Below, piece by piece: positions 20,779-30,200 of a stretch of 64,000 nt of DNA (its first letter is position 1; each line of letters starts with the position of its first letter). The notes below the pieces were generated by a model that was given only the letters and a program-made list of their open reading frames with translations, did no database searches and was not told where the DNA came from. Location of the stretch: positions 1,798,001-1,862,000 of the forward strand of contig NZ_CP169056.1 in the NCBI RefSeq assembly GCF_041890415.1. The letters run 5' to 3'. The translations under genes were made by a program, and so were the position numbers. Origin of the DNA: Pseudoxanthomonas koreensis_A. Lineage in GTDB: Bacteria; Pseudomonadota; Gammaproteobacteria; Xanthomonadales; Xanthomonadaceae.

Positions 20779-20804
20779 CCGACGCCGCCTGCGGGCGGCG
20801 TCGG
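20779..20804. terminator. Strong hairpin after the slp-like gene
   Basis: CCGACGCCGCC and GGCGGCGTCGG form an 11-bp perfect stem with a 4-base loop between the slp-like gene and the convergent HIT gene. There is no clear T-run on either side, so it may terminate weakly or only stabilise 3' ends. Confidence 0.45.
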
Positions 20805-20874
20805 CGTATCCGCGGTTGCAAAGCGCCGCGCCGGAAGGCATCGCGCCGGCACGCGGCCGCGCGACGCGCGCCGG

Positions 20875-21225
20875 TCAGGGTGTTCCGAACTGCCCCAGCG
20901 GCGCGCCGGCCAGCAGGTGCAGGTGGATGTGGAACACGGTCTGCCCGGCGTGTTCGCGGCAGTTCATCACCACCCGGTAACCGTCCTGGGCCAGGCCCTC
21001 GCGGCGCGCGTATGCGGCTGCCGCCAGCATCAGCCGGCCCAGCAGTGCGGCGTCCCCGGCCGCGGCATCGTCCAGGGTCGGGATCGGCTGGTGCTTGGGA
21101 ATGAACAGCACGTGCACCGGCGCCTGCGGGGCGATGTCGCGGAAACCCAGGATGTCATCGTCCTCGTAGACGATGCTGGCCGGGATTTCGCGGCGGATGA
21201 TCTTGCCGAAGATGGTGTCGGTCAT
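20875..21225 (-). CDS. HIT-family nucleotide hydrolase (HinT-like)
   Basis: The 116-residue protein has the histidine triad HIHLHLL near its C-terminus (about residue 100), preceded by GQTVFHIH, and an N-terminal FGKIIRREIPASIVYEDD typical of HinT. It likely hydrolyses purine phosphoramidates such as adenylated lysine. It stands alone between the slp-like gene and recR. Confidence 0.93.
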   Translation of the reverse strand: MTDTIFGKIIRREIPASIVYEDDDILGFRDIAPQAPVHVLFIPKHQPIPTLDDAAAGDAALLGRLMLAAAAYARREGLAQDGYRVVMNCREHAGQTVFHIHLHLLAGAPLGQFGTP

Positions 21226-21267
21226 TGGAATGCTCGGGAGTGGAAACGGAAGTGCGTCGCCCCCATT

Positions 21268-21370
21268 GTAGGAGCCGGCCTTGCCGGCGACCGCAGCACC
21301 ACGGCAAGGCCCATGAAACCCGCGTGCGCGCAGCAGCCCCGATGGGCGTCGCCGCTTGCCCTGCTCCTAC
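21268..21370. repeat. REP-like inverted pair between the HIT gene and recR
   Basis: Two GTAGGAGC-headed palindromic units face each other. One is at 21268-21294 on the plus strand, followed by CGGCCTTGCCGG. The other is at 21346-21370 on the minus strand, with GGGCAAGCGGCGACGC after the GTAGGAGC head. The head, G-rich stem and GCGAC end resemble repetitive extragenic palindromes of Pseudomonas and xanthomonads. The TAG stop of recR falls inside the second unit. Confidence 0.6.
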
Positions 21371-21960
21371 CGCGGCATTTCGGCGCGGCTGCCGAAGGCA
21401 TGCGAGAGCGTGCCACGGTCCACGTATTCCAGTTCGCCACCCAGCGGCAGGCCCTGCGCCAGGCGGCTGGGCCGCACGCCATGCTGTCGCGCCAGTTGCG
21501 CCAGGTAGTGCGCCGTGGTCTCGCCCTCCACCGTGGCGCTGGTGGCGACGATCATCTCGCCCACTTCGCCGGCCGCCAGGCGCGTGGCCAGCGCTTCCAG
21601 GCCCAGTTCGCGCGGGCCGATGCCGTCCAGCGGCGACAACCGGCCCTGCAGCACGTAATACAGGCCGCGATAGCCGGTGGCAGTCTCGATGGCCAGGCGG
21701 TCGGCCGGGGACTCGACCACGCACAGCACCTGGCGGTCGCGGCCGCCACTGGCGCACACCGCACACACCTCGGTCTCGCTGAAATCCCGGCACTGGCTGC
21801 AGTGGCCGATCCGCTCGACCGCTTCGGCCAGCACCCGGGACAGGTCACGGCCGCCGTCGCGGCCACGTTCCAGCACGTGGTAGGCCATGCGCTGGGCAGT
21901 CTTGCGGCCCACGCCGGGCAACACCCGGAAGGCCTCGATCAGTTGTTCAAGCAGGGACAT
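21367..21960 (-). CDS. recR: Recombination mediator RecR
   Basis: The 197-residue protein has the helix-hairpin-helix LPGVGRKTAQRMAYH, a C4 zinc module (CSQCRDF and CAVC, about residues 57-72), and a TOPRIM domain (LCVVESPADRLAIE). It works with RecO and RecF to load RecA. The start at MSLLEQL gives the family length. It ends the dnaX-ybaB-recR operon. Confidence 0.95.
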   Translation of the reverse strand: MSLLEQLIEAFRVLPGVGRKTAQRMAYHVLERGRDGGRDLSRVLAEAVERIGHCSQCRDFSETEVCAVCASGGRDRQVLCVVESPADRLAIETATGYRGLYYVLQGRLSPLDGIGPRELGLEALATRLAAGEVGEMIVATSATVEGETTAHYLAQLARQHGVRPSRLAQGLPLGGELEYVDRGTLSHAFGSRAEMPR

Positions 21961-22027
21961 GGAGGCATGTACCGTGGGCTGCATGACCGGCGCCGCCCGG
22001 CCCTGCCGGCCTGGCGGATCCCGGGGT

Positions 22028-22348
22028 TCAGAACGGCAGCTTCATCCCCGGCGGCAGCGGCATGCCGGCCGAGGCCGCCGCCATCTTCGCCTTGGATTCG
22101 GCATCGACCTTGTTGGCGGCGTCGTTGAACGCGGCCGCAAGCAGGTCCTCGGCCATTTCCTGGTCGGACAGCACGGACGGATCGATCCGCACCTTGCGGC
22201 ACTCCTTGGTGCCGCTGAGGGTGATGTGGACCATGCCACCACCGGCGCTGCCGGTGACTTCCAGCTGGGCCAGTTCTTCCTGGGCGCGCTGCAGGTTTTC
22301 CTGCATCTTCTGCGCCTGTTGCATCAGTTGGGCGATATTGCCGCGCAT
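22028..22348 (-). CDS. ybaB: YbaB/EbfC nucleoid-associated protein
   Basis: The 106-residue protein starts MRGNIAQLMQQAQKMQENLQ, which is a coiled helix, and has the family strand GMVHITLSGTKECRKVRIDP. EbfC/YbaB dimers bind DNA as tweezers. It lies 5 bp after the dnaX stop and before recR, the usual order. The C-terminus is Met/Pro/Gly-rich as in homologs. Confidence 0.95.
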   Translation of the reverse strand: MRGNIAQLMQQAQKMQENLQRAQEELAQLEVTGSAGGGMVHITLSGTKECRKVRIDPSVLSDQEMAEDLLAAAFNDAANKVDAESKAKMAAASAGMPLPPGMKLPF

Positions 22349-22353
22349 GTCGC

Positions 22354-24162
22354 TCACTCGTCGTAGGGGCGGATGGAATCGGGCACCACGCGTGCCCCGT
22401 GCTGTTCGATCAGGCGCCTGACGCCCGGATCGTTGAGAAAGGTCTGCTCGGCCGCGCTCTGGCGCGAGTCGCGCTCGTGTTCCTGGCGCTGGTGCAGGGT
22501 CGGTGCCTGCGCGGCCCCGGCCTCGATCACGATCCTCGGCGGCGACCCCAGCGAGGCGGCCATGGCATCGGCCAGCGCGGCGACCGAGCGCTCGCTGCGC
22601 AGGTACTCGAAGCCCGGCTCCAGGGCCAGGGTCAACGCACCATCGGCGTGGCCGACGAAGGCCGTGTGCGCGGCCAGTTGCCGGGCGGGCCCGTTGAGGT
22701 CGCAGGCGGCCACGCGCCGCAGCCAGTCCTCGGCATCGACCACGATCGCAGCCGGCGCGGACCCCGCCTGGCCGGTGGCGGGCACGGCCGGTGACGCAGC
22801 AGCCGGCGCGGCGGTGGACTCCGGCGCAACGGAGGCGGGCTGCATCACGATGCCAGGCTGCAGCGCGGGGGCTGCATCCCACGGTGGCGGATCCGCCCGC
22901 TCAGGCGCAGGCGCGCGCGGCGCCGGCGCCGGCACTGGCGCGGCCGCGGCGGGCGGATTGGACGCTGCCAGCGCGGCGGGTGCCACGGCCGACGCCACCG
23001 GCCGCGTCGGGCGTCCGGGCGCGGCCGCATCGCCGCCGGTACCTGCGCCTGCGCCCGGCCCCGCGGCCGGCGGACCGGCGTCGGCGTCGGGACGGAACGC
23101 CAGCATCCGCAGCACGCTCATCTCGAAGCCCACCCGCGGCGCAGGCGCCAGGTCGAGGTCACGGCGACCGTTGACCGCCATCTGGTACCAGAGCTGGACC
23201 ACCTCCGGGCGCACCCGCGCGGCCCAGGCATCCACGGCCAGGCCACCGTCCTCGCGGGCGACAGCAGGCACCAGTTGCCGCACCTGGATCCGGTGCAGTG
23301 CCTCGGCCAGCGCCTCCAGCACGTTGCCCCAGTCCGGGGCGAAGCCGGCCAGCGCATCCACCGTGGCCAGCAGCGCCTGGCCATCACCATCGGCCAGCGC
23401 ATCCAGCAGTGCGGCCACCTGGGTCCGGTCCACGCTGCCGAGCATCGCCCGCACCGAATCTTCGGCCAGGGCACCACCGGCATAGGCGATGGCCTGGTCC
23501 AGCAGCGACAGGCCGTCACGCAGGCTGCCATCGGCCGCGCGCGCCAGCTGGCGGATCGCGCCGGGGTCGGCCTGGATCTGCTCGGCGGCCAGGATCCTGG
23601 TCATCTGGCCTTCGATCTGGCCTTCGTCCAGGCGCTTGAGGTTGAACTGCAGGCAGCGCGACAGCACCGTGATCGGCAGCCGCTGCGGATCGGTGGTGGC
23701 CAGCAGGAACTTCACGTGCCCCGGCGGTTCTTCCAGGGTCTTGAGCAGGGCGTTGAATGCCTGCTTGGACAGCATGTGCACCTCGTCGATCAGGTACACC
23801 TTGTACTGCCCGCGCGAGGGCATGTACTGCGCGTTCTCGATGACCTCGCGCACGTCGTCCACGCCGGTGTTGGAGGCCGCGTCGATCTCCAGCAGGTCGA
23901 TGTAGCGGCCGGCATCGATGTCGGTGCAGGCCGGGCATTCACCGCAGGGCTCGGCGCTGACGCCCTTCTGGCAGTTGAGCGACTTGGCGAAGATCCGGGC
24001 GATGGTGGTCTTGCCGACCCCGCGGGTGCCGCTGAACAGGAAGGCATGGTGGACCCGGCCGGTATCCAGGGCATTGCCCAGCGCGCGCACGACGTGTTCC
24101 TGCCCGACCAGCTCGGAAAAACGCTTCGGGCGCCATTTGCGGGCGAGGACGAGGTAGGACAT
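22354..24162 (-). CDS. dnaX: DNA polymerase III subunits tau/gamma
   Basis: The 602-residue clamp-loader ATPase has Walker A GTRGVGKTT near residue 47, a zinc module (CGECPAC), Walker B DEVHMLS, and the SRC sensor motif (VLSRCLQFNLKRL). Residues about 370-470 are a Pro/Ala-rich linker, followed by the tau C-terminal region that binds DnaB and alpha. I see no A-rich slippery sequence like that of E. coli, so a gamma form, if made, would need another mechanism. The start is the ATG at MSYLVLARKWRP. Confidence 0.95.
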   Translation of the reverse strand: MSYLVLARKWRPKRFSELVGQEHVVRALGNALDTGRVHHAFLFSGTRGVGKTTIARIFAKSLNCQKGVSAEPCGECPACTDIDAGRYIDLLEIDAASNTGVDDVREVIENAQYMPSRGQYKVYLIDEVHMLSKQAFNALLKTLEEPPGHVKFLLATTDPQRLPITVLSRCLQFNLKRLDEGQIEGQMTRILAAEQIQADPGAIRQLARAADGSLRDGLSLLDQAIAYAGGALAEDSVRAMLGSVDRTQVAALLDALADGDGQALLATVDALAGFAPDWGNVLEALAEALHRIQVRQLVPAVAREDGGLAVDAWAARVRPEVVQLWYQMAVNGRRDLDLAPAPRVGFEMSVLRMLAFRPDADAGPPAAGPGAGAGTGGDAAAPGRPTRPVASAVAPAALAASNPPAAAAPVPAPAPRAPAPERADPPPWDAAPALQPGIVMQPASVAPESTAAPAAASPAVPATGQAGSAPAAIVVDAEDWLRRVAACDLNGPARQLAAHTAFVGHADGALTLALEPGFEYLRSERSVAALADAMAASLGSPPRIVIEAGAAQAPTLHQRQEHERDSRQSAAEQTFLNDPGVRRLIEQHGARVVPDSIRPYDE

Positions 24163-24224
24163 CGGGCTGCCGCCTGGAACAGGACCGGCATTGTGCCACG
24201 CCCGTCCGCGCCGCCCGGCCTCGC

Positions 24225-24253
24225 TTGTGGACAACTGCGCGCGCAGCTAGAAT
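24225..24253 (+). promoter_or_regulatory. Sigma-70-type promoter for tRNA-Ser(GGA)
   Basis: TTGTGG and TAGAAT are separated by 17 bases and end 38 bases before the tRNA, divergent from dnaX. Spacing and hexamers fit a housekeeping promoter. It may also drive the SRP RNA downstream. Confidence 0.6.
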
Positions 24254-24291
24254 CTGCGCCCCGTTGCACCGTCCGCGATGCAACGGGATCC

Positions 24292-24384
24292 GGAGGGGTG
24301 TCCGAGCGGTTGAAGGAGCACGCCTGGAAAGTGTGTAAGCGTCTAAACCGCGCTTCGGGGGTTCGAATCCCCCTCCCTCCGCCA
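24292..24384 (+). tRNA. tRNA-Ser (GGA)
   Basis: A class II tRNA with a long variable arm. The anticodon loop is CTGGAAA (GGA, reads UCC and UCU), the T-arm is GGGTTCGAATCCC, the acceptor is GGAGGGG, and the 3' CCA is encoded. Confidence 0.97.
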
Positions 24385-24499
24385 GTTTCAGGGAAGCAGG
24401 TACCGGACCCGCCTGCTGCATCCCGTCCCGTTCCGCGCAGGCAGCCGCATGCGGTGCTGAACGGAACCGGGCCGCATCCACGATGCGCCCATGTCCATG

Positions 24500-24606
24500 G
24501 TGGCCCCGTCGGCCCCCCGCGACGCTAGGTCGAAAACTCCGCCAGGGCCGGAAGGCAGCAACGGTATCGATCGACGCGGGCGCCGGGGTCAGCCGGCGGG
24601 GCCGCC
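24500..24606 (+). ncRNA. ffs: Signal recognition particle 4.5S RNA
   Basis: The hallmark internal loop with GGCCGGAAGGCAGCAAC (about 24546-24562) matches the Ffh-binding domain of small bacterial SRP RNA. The ends pair as GGCCCCG (24502-24508) with CGGGGCC (24597-24603), and GCGACGC near 24519 faces GACGCGGGC near 24572. The ends are approximate. It lies 115 bp after tRNA-Ser(GGA) with no T-run in between. Confidence 0.9.
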
Positions 24607-24661
24607 ACCTTTCCGGCTCCCCACGCCTGCTTCCATGCCGCCTGCTTTCATGCCGGCGGCG

Positions 24662-25420
24662 TCATTGCGGCGCGCGCATCGCGGTCGGCTCGGCCAGCGC
24701 GTGCACTTCGCCCGGCCTGGCCACCGCATAGCCGCGCGCGGCCAGCGCCGCGGCATCGGCCTGGCTGGCGTAGTGGTACAGCAGCATGCGCTGGCGCAGG
24801 GCCTGGCTGTATTCGCGCTCCAGGTCGTCCAGCCCGGTGTGCGAGGGGTTGCCGTGCAGCGCGCAGTCATGGGCAACGAGTTCGCCATCATCGGCGTGAC
24901 AGGCCAGCATCTCGGGGATCGGCCGGGTATCGCCGCTCCACACCAGGCTGCCGCGCAGGCGCAGGCCGAACGCCGTCTCCGGCCAGTGGTGGCGCACCGG
25001 GAACACCTCCAGGCGCATCCCGTCGTGCCAGAACGCATCGCCAACCGGGATCAGCTGGAAGGCATCCCAGAAATTGGCCCCGCCCTCGGCCAGCACGTTG
25101 GGGTAGTCGCCCACCCGCCGGTGCAGCAGCGGCACCACCGGCGCGGGCACGTACAGGCGCACGCGGCCACGACGCTGCGGATCGAAATAGGTGGACACGA
25201 ACAGCCGCTCGAACCCGGCCACGTGGTCCAGGTGCACGTGGGTCAGGAAGATCGCCGCCGGTGCGCGACCGTAGAGTGCCTCGAATGCGGTGAGTCCTTC
25301 GGCGCCGCAGTCGATGGTCAGCCACGGCGCTCCGCCGCGCTCGATGCTGGCCATCGCCGATCCCAGCTCCACCGCCGATGCGTTGCCCACCCCATGCAGC
25401 CGCAGCGCCCAGCCGGACAC
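24662..25420 (-). CDS. MBL-fold metallo-hydrolase
   Basis: The product of about 252 residues has the metal-binding THVHLDHVAG, a later His (PVRHH) and SGDTRP with the bridging Asp, as in RNase Z-like or phosphodiesterase-like metallo-beta-lactamase folds. Substrate is unknown. A GTG immediately after the kdkA stop (TGA then GTG) has GAGG about eight bases upstream and gives coupling without overlap. An ATG at 25477 would overlap kdkA by 56 bp. Its link to kdkA suggests an envelope-related role, which is inference. Confidence 0.75.
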   Translation of the reverse strand: MSGWALRLHGVGNASAVELGSAMASIERGGAPWLTIDCGAEGLTAFEALYGRAPAAIFLTHVHLDHVAGFERLFVSTYFDPQRRGRVRLYVPAPVVPLLHRRVGDYPNVLAEGGANFWDAFQLIPVGDAFWHDGMRLEVFPVRHHWPETAFGLRLRGSLVWSGDTRPIPEMLACHADDGELVAHDCALHGNPSHTGLDDLEREYSQALRQRMLLYHYASQADAAALAARGYAVARPGEVHALAEPTAMRAPQ

Positions 25421-25421
25421 C

Positions 25422-26171
25422 TCAGCAGCCTCGCTTCCAGGCCAGTTCGTAGGCGCGGCGCAGGCGGGCGAAGTCACGCTCCAGCTCGTCGCGCGCGCGG
25501 CCGCCGCGCAACTTGAGCAGCGAGCGGTACAGCCGGCGCAGGTTGCCCTCGCGCCAGCCGGTGGCCGGGATGCGCATGCGCCCGCGGTCGAAATCGATCA
25601 TCCAGCCACGGCCATTGCCGTCGAACAGCAGGTTGTGGGCGTTGAGGTCGGCATGGTCCAGGCCTTCGCGGTGGAAACGCGCGATCAGGCGCCCGGCCTC
25701 CTCCCATGGTGCACCGCTGCCGGCCACCAGTGCGCGGTCGGCCAGTGAGCGCACGCCCTCCAGGCGTTCGAGCAGGATCGACGCGCGATAGCGCAGTCCC
25801 TCGCGCTGGTACGAGGCTGCCAGCGGCCGCGGGACCGGCAGCCCGCGGCCGAGCAGTTCGCGCATCAGCCGGAACTCGGCAAAACTGCGCGTGCGGGCAA
25901 CCCCGTGCCACAGGTAGCGATCGCGCGAGATGCGCGCGGCCAGGCCCCCGCGCAGGTAGTGGCGCAGCACGCAGGCACCGAACGGCGCATCCACGAACCA
26001 GGCGCCGCCGCGCCCGCCCGAATCCACCGGACGCGCACGCTCGCCCCACTCGGCCGGCGAGAACAGTTCGGCCCCGGCTTGCCGCAGCCGCTGGCGGTCG
26101 AACAGAATGGCCCCGTACCCGCGATCGGTCCGGTACGGCGTCAGGGCTTCATTGGCGTCGAACGCAACCAT
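25422..26171 (-). CDS. kdkA: 3-deoxy-D-manno-octulosonic acid kinase
   Basis: The 249-residue kinase has the small LPS-kinase layout: GGRGGAWF loop, LRHYLRGG with the ATP-binding Lys position replaced by His/Arg-rich sequence, catalytic HADLNAHNLL near residue 187, and MIDFDRGRMR as the DFG equivalent. KdkA phosphorylates Kdo in lipid A-core, giving the single phosphorylated Kdo of core LPS in several gamma-proteobacteria. It is divergent from the heptosyltransferase-like gene with only 29 bp between the start codons. Confidence 0.88.
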   Translation of the reverse strand: MVAFDANEALTPYRTDRGYGAILFDRQRLRQAGAELFSPAEWGERARPVDSGGRGGAWFVDAPFGACVLRHYLRGGLAARISRDRYLWHGVARTRSFAEFRLMRELLGRGLPVPRPLAASYQREGLRYRASILLERLEGVRSLADRALVAGSGAPWEEAGRLIARFHREGLDHADLNAHNLLFDGNGRGWMIDFDRGRMRIPATGWREGNLRRLYRSLLKLRGGRARDELERDFARLRRAYELAWKRGC

Positions 26172-26200
26172 TCGCGCGAGTCTAACAACAGCCGAGAGCG

Positions 26201-27238
26201 ATGCGACCCTCGATCTGCCTGCTGCGCCTGTCCGCCCTCGGCGATGTCACCCACGTGGTGCCGCTGGTACGCACCCTGCAGCGTGCCTGGCCCGATGCGC
26301 CACTGCACTGGATCATCGATCCGGCCGGCCACCGCCTGCTGGAGGGGCTCGATGGGGTGGCCTTCCACGTCTATGACAAGCGCACCGGCCTGGCCGGCAT
26401 GCGCGCGCTGCGGCGTACCCTGCCGGACGGTGGGTTCGACGTGCTGCTGCACCTGCAGGTGGCCGCCCGCGCCAACCTGCTGTCGGCCTTCGTGCCCGCG
26501 CGCCGCCGCGTGGGCTACGACCGGGCCCGCTCGCGCGACCTGCACGGCCTGTTCGTCAACACGCGCATCCCGGCACGCGCCGGCACTCATGTGCTCGACG
26601 CCATCGGCAGCTTCTGCGAACCGCTGGGGCTGCGCCAGGAGCAGGTGACCTGGAACCTGCCGGTGCCGCAGGCCGCGCACGACTGGGCGCATGCCCAGTG
26701 GCCGGACGACGGCGCTCCGGTGTTGATGATCTCGCCCTGTTCCAGCCATGTGCGCCGCAACTGGTATCCGCAACGCCATGCGGCCCTGGCCGACCACGCC
26801 GCCGCACAGGGCTGGCGGGTGGTGCTGTGCGGTGGCCGCAGCGCGCTGGAGCGCAGCACCGCCGACGCCATCGCCGCAGCGATGCACGCACCGGTGCTGG
26901 ACCTGGTGGGCAAGGACACCCTCAAGCAGTTGCCGGCGCTGCTGGCACGCGCCGACCTGCTGGTCACTCCCGATTCGGGTCCCATGCATATCGCCAACGC
27001 AATGGGCACCCGGGTGCTGGGCCTGCACGCGGCCAGCAACCCGGCGCGCAGCGGCCCGTATTCGGACCGGCGCTACTGCGTGGATCGCTACGACGACGCC
27101 GCGCGCCGGTACCTGGGCAAACCCGCCGCCGCACTGAAGTGGGGCACCAAGATCGAGCACGACGGGGTGATGGAACTGGTCACCGTGGACGATGCGATCG
27201 CCGCGTTCGAGCGCTACCGTGCCGACCACGGCCGCTGA
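26201..27238 (+). CDS. Glycosyltransferase family 9, LPS heptosyltransferase type
   Basis: The 345-residue protein has the GT9 N-terminal signature LLRLSALGDVTHVVPLVRTL and the C-terminal donor-site TPDSGPMHIANAMG with GLHAASNPARSGPY. It would add ADP-heptose to the inner core, but whether it is a WaaC, WaaF or WaaQ functional type cannot be settled. Its neighbour kdkA supports a core-LPS role. The start codon has GAGAG upstream. Confidence 0.88.
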   Translation: MRPSICLLRLSALGDVTHVVPLVRTLQRAWPDAPLHWIIDPAGHRLLEGLDGVAFHVYDKRTGLAGMRALRRTLPDGGFDVLLHLQVAARANLLSAFVPARRRVGYDRARSRDLHGLFVNTRIPARAGTHVLDAIGSFCEPLGLRQEQVTWNLPVPQAAHDWAHAQWPDDGAPVLMISPCSSHVRRNWYPQRHAALADHAAAQGWRVVLCGGRSALERSTADAIAAAMHAPVLDLVGKDTLKQLPALLARADLLVTPDSGPMHIANAMGTRVLGLHAASNPARSGPYSDRRYCVDRYDDAARRYLGKPAAALKWGTKIEHDGVMELVTVDDAIAAFERYRADHGR

Positions 27239-27286
27239 CGTGCCTGCCCGCGTGCCGGCCATGGCATCGACGGCGCAGCCGCCGCA

Positions 27287-30200
27287 GTGACGGCCACCGC
27301 GCCCCTGCATCGCGCCTCCCCGGCCACGCCGCCGGGAATCGCCATCCTGGTCCTGTTCGTGCTCTCCGGCGTGGCCGGGCTGATCTACCAGTCGCTGTGG
27401 TCGCATTACCTGGGCCTGGTGGTGGGCCATGCCGCATACGCGCAGAGCCTGGTGCTCGCAATCTTCATGGGCGGCATGGCCGCGGGCGCATGGCTGGCGG
27501 CGCGCATGGGCCTGGGCTGGCGCCGGCTGCTGCGCGCCTATGCGCTGGCCGAGGCGGCCATCGGCGTGCTGGGCCTGGCCTTCCATCCCCTGTTCCTGGG
27601 CCAGCAGCGCGTGGCCGAAGCATTGCTGCCGATGCTGGGCAACGGTGTCGGCGGCCACCTGTATCCGTGGCTGGCCGGGGCGGTGCTGATCCTGCCGGCC
27701 TGCATCCTGCTGGGCGCCACCTTCCCGCTGCTCAGCGCCGGTTGGCTGCGCGCCGGCGGCAGCGCCGCCGGGCGGGATGCGCGGGTGCTGGGCGGGCTGT
27801 ACTTCGCCAACAGCCTGGGGGCGGCGCTTGGCGCGCTGTGCGCGACCTTCCTGCTGCTGCCGCGGCTGGGCATGCCCGGTGCACTGGCCGTGGCCGGCGC
27901 CATCAACCTGGTGGTGGCGGCGATGGCATGGGTGCTGTCGCGGCGCCACGAGCGCGGCCCGGGCATCGCTGCTGCGGCCATACCGGCGCCGCCGCCGGCC
28001 ACCACGCACGGCGCCACGCACAGCAGTACCCACGGCAGGGCACCATCCACGCTGGCACGCACGGTGCTGACGGTCGGGCTGCTCTCCGGCGCGTGCTCCT
28101 TCGTCTACGAGATCGGCTGGATCCGCCTGCTCAACCAGGCCCTGGGCACCACCGTGCACAGCTTCGAGCTGATGCTTGCGGCTTTCCTGCTGGGACTGGC
28201 CATCGGTGGCGCCTGGGTGCAACGCCGGGCCGCACGCCTGCACGATCCGCTGCACACCGCGGCCCTGGCCCAGGTGGCGATGGGCGTGGCCACCCTGCTC
28301 TCGCTGCTGGCCTTCGCCCAGTCCTTCGACTGGAGTGCCGCGCTGGTGCAGGCGCTGGCGCGCACCGACGGCGGCTACCGGCTGTACCTGCTTGGCAGCG
28401 CCGGAATCGCGATGGCGGTGATGTTGCCGGCCGCATTCTTCGCGGGCACGACCTTGCCGCTGTTCACCCTGGCGTTGCTGCGCGCCGGTGCCGGCGAGGC
28501 CGGGATCGGCCGGCTGTATGCGGCCAATACCGTTGGCGCCATTGCCGGGGTGCTGCTGATGACCCACGCGCTGATCCCGCTGCTGGGCGTGCGCATCGGC
28601 CTGGTGCTGGCCGCCGCCGGCGACATCGCCCTGGGGTTCTGGCTGCTGGCGCATGCCCGCACCGAACTGGGGCCACGACGCCTGCAGGCGCTGGTGATCG
28701 GGGTCATCGGTGCCCTGGCCATTGCCCTGGCCTGGGGCCAGCCGGACCCGCGCGCGCAGCTGTCCGGAGCGTTCCGCACCGGACACGCACGCCTGGACCC
28801 ATCACTGCAGGTGCCATTCCTGCGCGACGGCAAGACCGCCACCATCGGCGTGGCGCACTCGCCGGCCAACGGCACCCTCTCGTTGCTGACCAACGGCAAG
28901 TCCGACGGCGCGATGGCGACCGGCCTGGATGGCCCGCCGGGCGGCGACGAGCTGACCATGGTCAGCCTGGGTGCGCTGCCGCTGGCGTTGCACCCTGCCC
29001 CGCACGAGGTCGGCGTGATCGGCTGGGGGCTGGGCCTGTCCACCCATACCCTGCTCGGCAGCGACCGCGTCCGCCGGGTCGAGACGGTGGAGATCGAACC
29101 GCTGGTCCATGCCGCCGGGGCGCAGCTGTTTTCCGCGCGCATCGGCCGGGCCCTGCACGACCCGCGTTCGCAGGTGCATTTCGATGATGCCCGCCGCTTC
29201 TATGCCAGCGCCCAGCGCCGCTATGACGTGATCGTCTCCGAGCCGTCCAACCCGTGGGTCAGTGGCGTGGCCGGGCTGTTCACCACCCAGTTCTACGGGT
29301 TCCTCGCCGGGCACCTGGCCGATGACGGCCTGCTTGTGCAATGGCTGCAAACCTACGAGATCGACGACGCATTGCTGGCCAGTATCGTTGTTGCGCTGCT
29401 GCAGAATTTTCCGGACGTGGCGGTGTACCTGGCCCAGGACAACGACCTGGTGGTCGTCGCCTGCCGCAGCACCTGCCCGGCCGCCGATGCGACCCGGCTG
29501 CAGGCCACCGCCGCGCTGGCACGGGAGACGGCGCGGGTGGGCCTGACCTCCGACCCGGCGCTGGCACTGCGCCGGCTCGGCGGACGCGGGCTGCTGGCCA
29601 CCTACGCCAGTGCGATGCAGGCGCAGCCGCACAGCGATTTCCACCCGCTCGTTGCCTTGCAGGGCCCACGCACCCGCTTCCGCGGCGACCGCGCCGACAC
29701 CCTGCAGCGCCTGGCCGACAACGGCCTTCCGGTGCTGGACCTGCTGGAGGGCCGCGTCCCGCCGGCTGCCGACGCGCCGGTCCCGGTATTGCCCGGGCAC
29801 AGCCTGTTGATGGCGCGCGGGCATGCGCAGGAACTGGTCCAGGCGCTGCGCAGCGGCGGCCGGGTGACCCTGCTGCCGCGGCGCCAGCACGCACTGGCCG
29901 ATGCGGAGATGGAGCTGCAGGCCTTGCTGGGCATGTCCACCGGCGTGGTCGAAGACCCGGCCACCTGGGCACGCGCCGCCTCGGCCGTGGCGATGGCCAC
30001 GCTGGGCCACCTGCCGGCCGCGGACCTTCACGGCGCCTGGATCGATCCGGCGTGGATCGATCCTGCAGCCCAACCCACGCCGGTGCGGGCGATGCTTGCC
30101 ATGTACGCCGCCGCAGCCGCGCGCGATGCCGCCGCCATGCGTGCGCACGGCGAGGCGCTGCTGCAATTGCCGCACGTGCTGCCAATGGAGGTGCAGGAGC

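Noticed and set aside
22354..24162. Programmed frameshift in dnaX giving a gamma subunit
   Set aside because: I found no A-rich slippery heptamer with a following hairpin; the GC-rich linker does not resemble the E. coli signal.
26141..28786. 881-codon minus-strand open frame
   Set aside because: It is antisense to the GT9 and spermidine-synthase-like genes and lacks any motif.
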